Shown: one piece after another, positions 61,949 through 64,000 of the stretch
Numbering within the stretch: the stretch's first letter is position 1
Layout: each line of letters starts with the position of its first letter
From: Vallitalea longa
GTDB lineage: Bacteria; Bacillota; Clostridia; Lachnospirales; Vallitaleaceae
Direction: 5' to 3'
Length of the DNA stretch: 64,000 nucleotides
NCBI RefSeq assembly: GCF_027923465.1
Contig: NZ_BRLB01000003.1
Location: forward strand, 124,001-188,000
Notes under the pieces: generated by a model
Told to the model about the DNA's origin: nothing
Database searches by the model: none
The model's input: only the letters and a program-made list of their open reading frames with translations
Position numbers and translations under genes: made by a program

Positions 61949-63328
61949 ATGTCAGATGCAAAAAATGATATAAACAAATTAATAATTCGTGCTAGAGAGG
62001 CACAAAAAGTAGCAGAAAATTTTACACAAGAGAAGGTTAATGAATTAATAAAAGCGATAGCATGGGATATCGTTCAAGAAGAAACAGCTAAAGAGATAGC
62101 AGGAATGGCAGTAGAAGAATCACAACTTGGTAACTATGAAGGCAAATATTCTAAATTGATGAAAAAAGTCCGTGGATCTCTAAGAGACATGAAAGATGGT
62201 AAATCAGTGGGAGTTATAGAAAGAATACCAGAAAAAGGACTTATCAAATTTGCAAAACCTGTAGGAGTCATAGGAGCTTTAGTTCCATGTACTAACCCAG
62301 AGGCGACACCAGTAATTAAAGCAATGAATGCAATAAAAGGCAGAAATGCCATTGTATTTGCACCACATCCTCGTACTAAAAAAACCAATAAGCATATTGT
62401 GGATATCATGAGACAGACTCTCAAAAGATATAAAGTTCCAGAAGATTTGATTATCACAATAGAAGAACCTTCTTTGGAGTTGAGTAATGAACTTATGAAA
62501 CAATGTGACTTAGTTGTCGCTACTGGAGGTTCGGGAATGGTTAAATCAGCTTATTCTTCAGGTACTCCAGCATATGGCGTTGGAGCAGGTAACGCAGTTG
62601 TAATAGTTGACGAAACAGCTGACTTGAAAGATGCGGCTCATAAAATCAAGTTAAGTAAAACTTATGATTATGCTACTAGCTGTTCATCTGAGAATTCTTT
62701 GGTAATCGTTGAAAGCGTATATGATGAAATGGTATCTAATCTAATAGATGAAGGAGGATACCTAGCTAAAAAAGAAGAAAAGGTTGAACTACAGAATGCC
62801 ATGTGGCAGGAAGGAAAACTTAATCGTAAAATAGTTGCACAACCAGCAAATAAAATCGCTGATATTGCAGGTATCGACATAACTGATGATAAGGAATTCA
62901 TTATGGTTGAAGAAAATGGTGTAGGAGCAGATTATCCATTTTCTGGAGAAAAAATGTCAGTAGTAGTTTCTCTATATAAAGTAAAAGATTTCAATGAAGC
63001 AGTTGACAAGGTAAATGAAATAACTGGTTATCAAGGAACAGGACATTCATGTGGTATACATACAAAAGAAGATAGTCGTATTGAGATATTGGGTAATAAA
63101 GTAAAAGTAAGCCGTATTATGGTTAGACAGCCACAATGTTATGCTAACAGTGGCAATTGGGAGAATGGAATGCCATTTACATTAACCCTAGGATGCGGTA
63201 CTTGGGGAGGTAATATCGCTTCTGAAAATATAACTTGGAAACATTATATTAACGTAACGTGGGTATCCACACCAATAAAAGAAGTGATACCTACTGATTA
63301 TGAGTTGTTTGGCGATTTGGCTAAATAA
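61949..63328 (+). CDS. CoA-acylating aldehyde dehydrogenase (EutE/SauS-like)
   Basis: 459 residues with GGGAGGAATTAC before the ATG. The fold and motifs are of acylating aldehyde dehydrogenases: VGVIGALVPCTNPEATPVIKAMNAIKGRNAIVFAPHPR, VATGGSGMVKSAYSSGTPAYGVGAGN, and the catalytic cysteine in YDYATSCSSENS near 246. This is not the IolA family (about 485 residues). It lies between iolC and the aldolase, where inositol loci need an enzyme for malonate semialdehyde. I infer an alternative route from the aldolase product to an acyl-CoA; sulfoacetaldehyde-type activity is also possible. Confidence 0.88.
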   Translation: MSDAKNDINKLIIRAREAQKVAENFTQEKVNELIKAIAWDIVQEETAKEIAGMAVEESQLGNYEGKYSKLMKKVRGSLRDMKDGKSVGVIERIPEKGLIKFAKPVGVIGALVPCTNPEATPVIKAMNAIKGRNAIVFAPHPRTKKTNKHIVDIMRQTLKRYKVPEDLIITIEEPSLELSNELMKQCDLVVATGGSGMVKSAYSSGTPAYGVGAGNAVVIVDETADLKDAAHKIKLSKTYDYATSCSSENSLVIVESVYDEMVSNLIDEGGYLAKKEEKVELQNAMWQEGKLNRKIVAQPANKIADIAGIDITDDKEFIMVEENGVGADYPFSGEKMSVVVSLYKVKDFNEAVDKVNEITGYQGTGHSCGIHTKEDSRIEILGNKVKVSRIMVRQPQCYANSGNWENGMPFTLTLGCGTWGGNIASENITWKHYINVTWVSTPIKEVIPTDYELFGDLAK

Positions 63329-63347
63329 GGTGAAAAGGAGTACATAG

Positions 63348-64000
63348 ATGTTAGTAAATATGAAGGAGATTTTAATGGGGGTAGCTGACAGCAATACAGC
63401 TGTTCCAGGATTCAATGTTTACGGTTATGAAGATGCAATGATGGTCATAGAGGTAGCAAATAAGTTAAATGCACCTGCAATATTAATGAGTAATAAAGAT
63501 GCAGTTTTACATATGGATGTTAAATGTCAAGCCGCACTTTATAGAGCTATAAGTGAAAATCATAATATACCCATAAGTATTCATCTTGACCACGCTGGCA
63601 GTTACGAATTATGTGTTAAAGCTATAGCTGCAGGATTTACGTCAGTTATGTATGACGGTTCTCAATTGCCTATTGAAGAAAATATTACAAGAACAAAAGA
63701 AGTTGTTAGACTTGCTCATTCATGCGGTGTTTCAGTCGAAGCTGAAATAGGTTCAGTAGGTTATGATGACCCATCTATAAATGCAAAAGCAATTTACACC
63801 AATCCACAAGAAGCTAAAATATTTGCAGAAGAAACAGGTGTAGATGCTTTAGCGGTAGCGGTAGGAACACTACATAGAATGCAAAAACAAACAGCTGAAA
63901 TTCAATATGAACTACTAGAAGAAATACAGAGTATAACCAGTGTACCACTAGTTATACATGGTTCAACAGGACTTGCTGATAGAGATCTAACTAAATTATC
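63348..64000 (+). CDS. iolJ: Class II fructose-bisphosphate-type aldolase, IolJ-like (3' end outside window)
   Basis: 217 codons are present; the window ends before the stop. AAAAGGAG precedes the ATG. Class II signature: VPGFNVYGYEDAMMVIEVANKL, zinc-site SIHLDHAGSYELCVKAI, SVMYDGSQLP, EAEIGSVG and VIHGSTGLAD. In this operon it should cleave 5-dehydro-2-deoxygluconate 6-phosphate to dihydroxyacetone phosphate and malonate semialdehyde. Other class II aldolases (fructose, tagatose) look alike, so iolJ rests on the neighbouring iolC. Confidence 0.85.
   Translation, partial: MLVNMKEILMGVADSNTAVPGFNVYGYEDAMMVIEVANKLNAPAILMSNKDAVLHMDVKCQAALYRAISENHNIPISIHLDHAGSYELCVKAIAAGFTSVMYDGSQLPIEENITRTKEVVRLAHSCGVSVEAEIGSVGYDDPSINAKAIYTNPQEAKIFAEETGVDALAVAVGTLHRMQKQTAEIQYELLEEIQSITSVPLVIHGSTGLADRDLTKL

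Noticed and set aside
55988-64000. Possible sulfoquinovose degradation set (GH31, PfkB kinase, class II aldolase, SauS-like dehydrogenase)
   Set aside because: The kinase has IolC-specific N-terminal sequence, the GH31 lacks features I could tie to sulfoquinovosidases, and its operon is separated from the kinase by a terminator and two regulators.
1-64000. tRNA or rRNA genes, CRISPR arrays, insertion sequences, phage attachment sites
   Set aside because: I looked for T-loop motifs, regularly spaced repeats, transposase motifs and long terminal inverted repeats and found none that hold up.

Overview
The window is AT-rich, densely coded DNA with strong purine Shine-Dalgarno sites and frequent TTG/GTG starts. 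It carries clostridial lysine and histidine fermentation genes. This points to an anaerobic, low-GC Firmicute of the class Clostridia that ferments amino acids and plant or microbial saccharides. A relative of Vallitalea or Lachnospiraceae is my guess, not something the sequence proves. I see no rRNA, tRNA, CRISPR array, transposase or phage gene.

Layout. (1) 1-7.9 kb: a carbohydrate locus with ABC permeases, a very long GH94 phosphorylase, a LacI regulator and a GH3 beta-glucosidase. Gene content and enzyme lengths match loci for uptake and phosphorolysis of beta-1,2-gluco-oligosaccharides (sophoro-oligosaccharides). (2) 8.2-18.5 kb: mixed genes. These are a membrane protein, a secreted parvulin-type foldase, an ECF sigma operon, a PAP2/haloperoxidase-like enzyme, a MerR-methyltransferase fusion next to an MFS pump with a MerR-type 19-bp-spacer promoter, a NifU-like protein and a GntR regulator. 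(3) 18.9-29.3 kb: a lysine riboswitch followed by the complete lysine-to-acetate/butyrate operon kal-kce-atoD-atoA-kdd-kamA-kamB-kamC-kamD-kamE. (4) 29.3-34 kb: a uroporphyrinogen-decarboxylase-family gene divergent from an AraC regulator, a short region of small ORFs, a PHP-domain protein and a glycerophosphodiesterase. (5) 34.2-40.7 kb: histidine degradation hutH-hutU-ftcD-hutI-fchA. (6) 41.1-43.5 kb: a diguanylate cyclase and a PPC-domain protein. (7) 43.6-59.2 kb: two alpha-glycoside systems. One is a GH31 gene with a MalEFG-type importer on the minus strand. The other is an LplB/YtcP/LipO-type importer with a second GH31 on the plus strand. They are linked by two near-identical LacI repressors with duplicated operator-promoters, and an M50-like metalloprotease gene lies between them. 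(8) 59.3-64 kb: a small membrane protein, then a LacI-controlled myo-inositol-type operon (iolC, an acylating aldehyde dehydrogenase, a class II aldolase cut by the window end).

The most interesting element is the control region of the lysine operon (18905-19172). The 3' strand of aptamer helix P1 is also the 5' arm of an intrinsic terminator. The loop of that terminator is perfectly complementary (16 nt) to the core of a second terminator. Read literally, lysine binding should prevent both terminators, which would make this a genetic ON switch suited to a catabolic operon.

Start codons were chosen by Shine-Dalgarno spacing and family length, so several genes begin downstream of the longest open frame. 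All family calls come from motif reading, not database searches.
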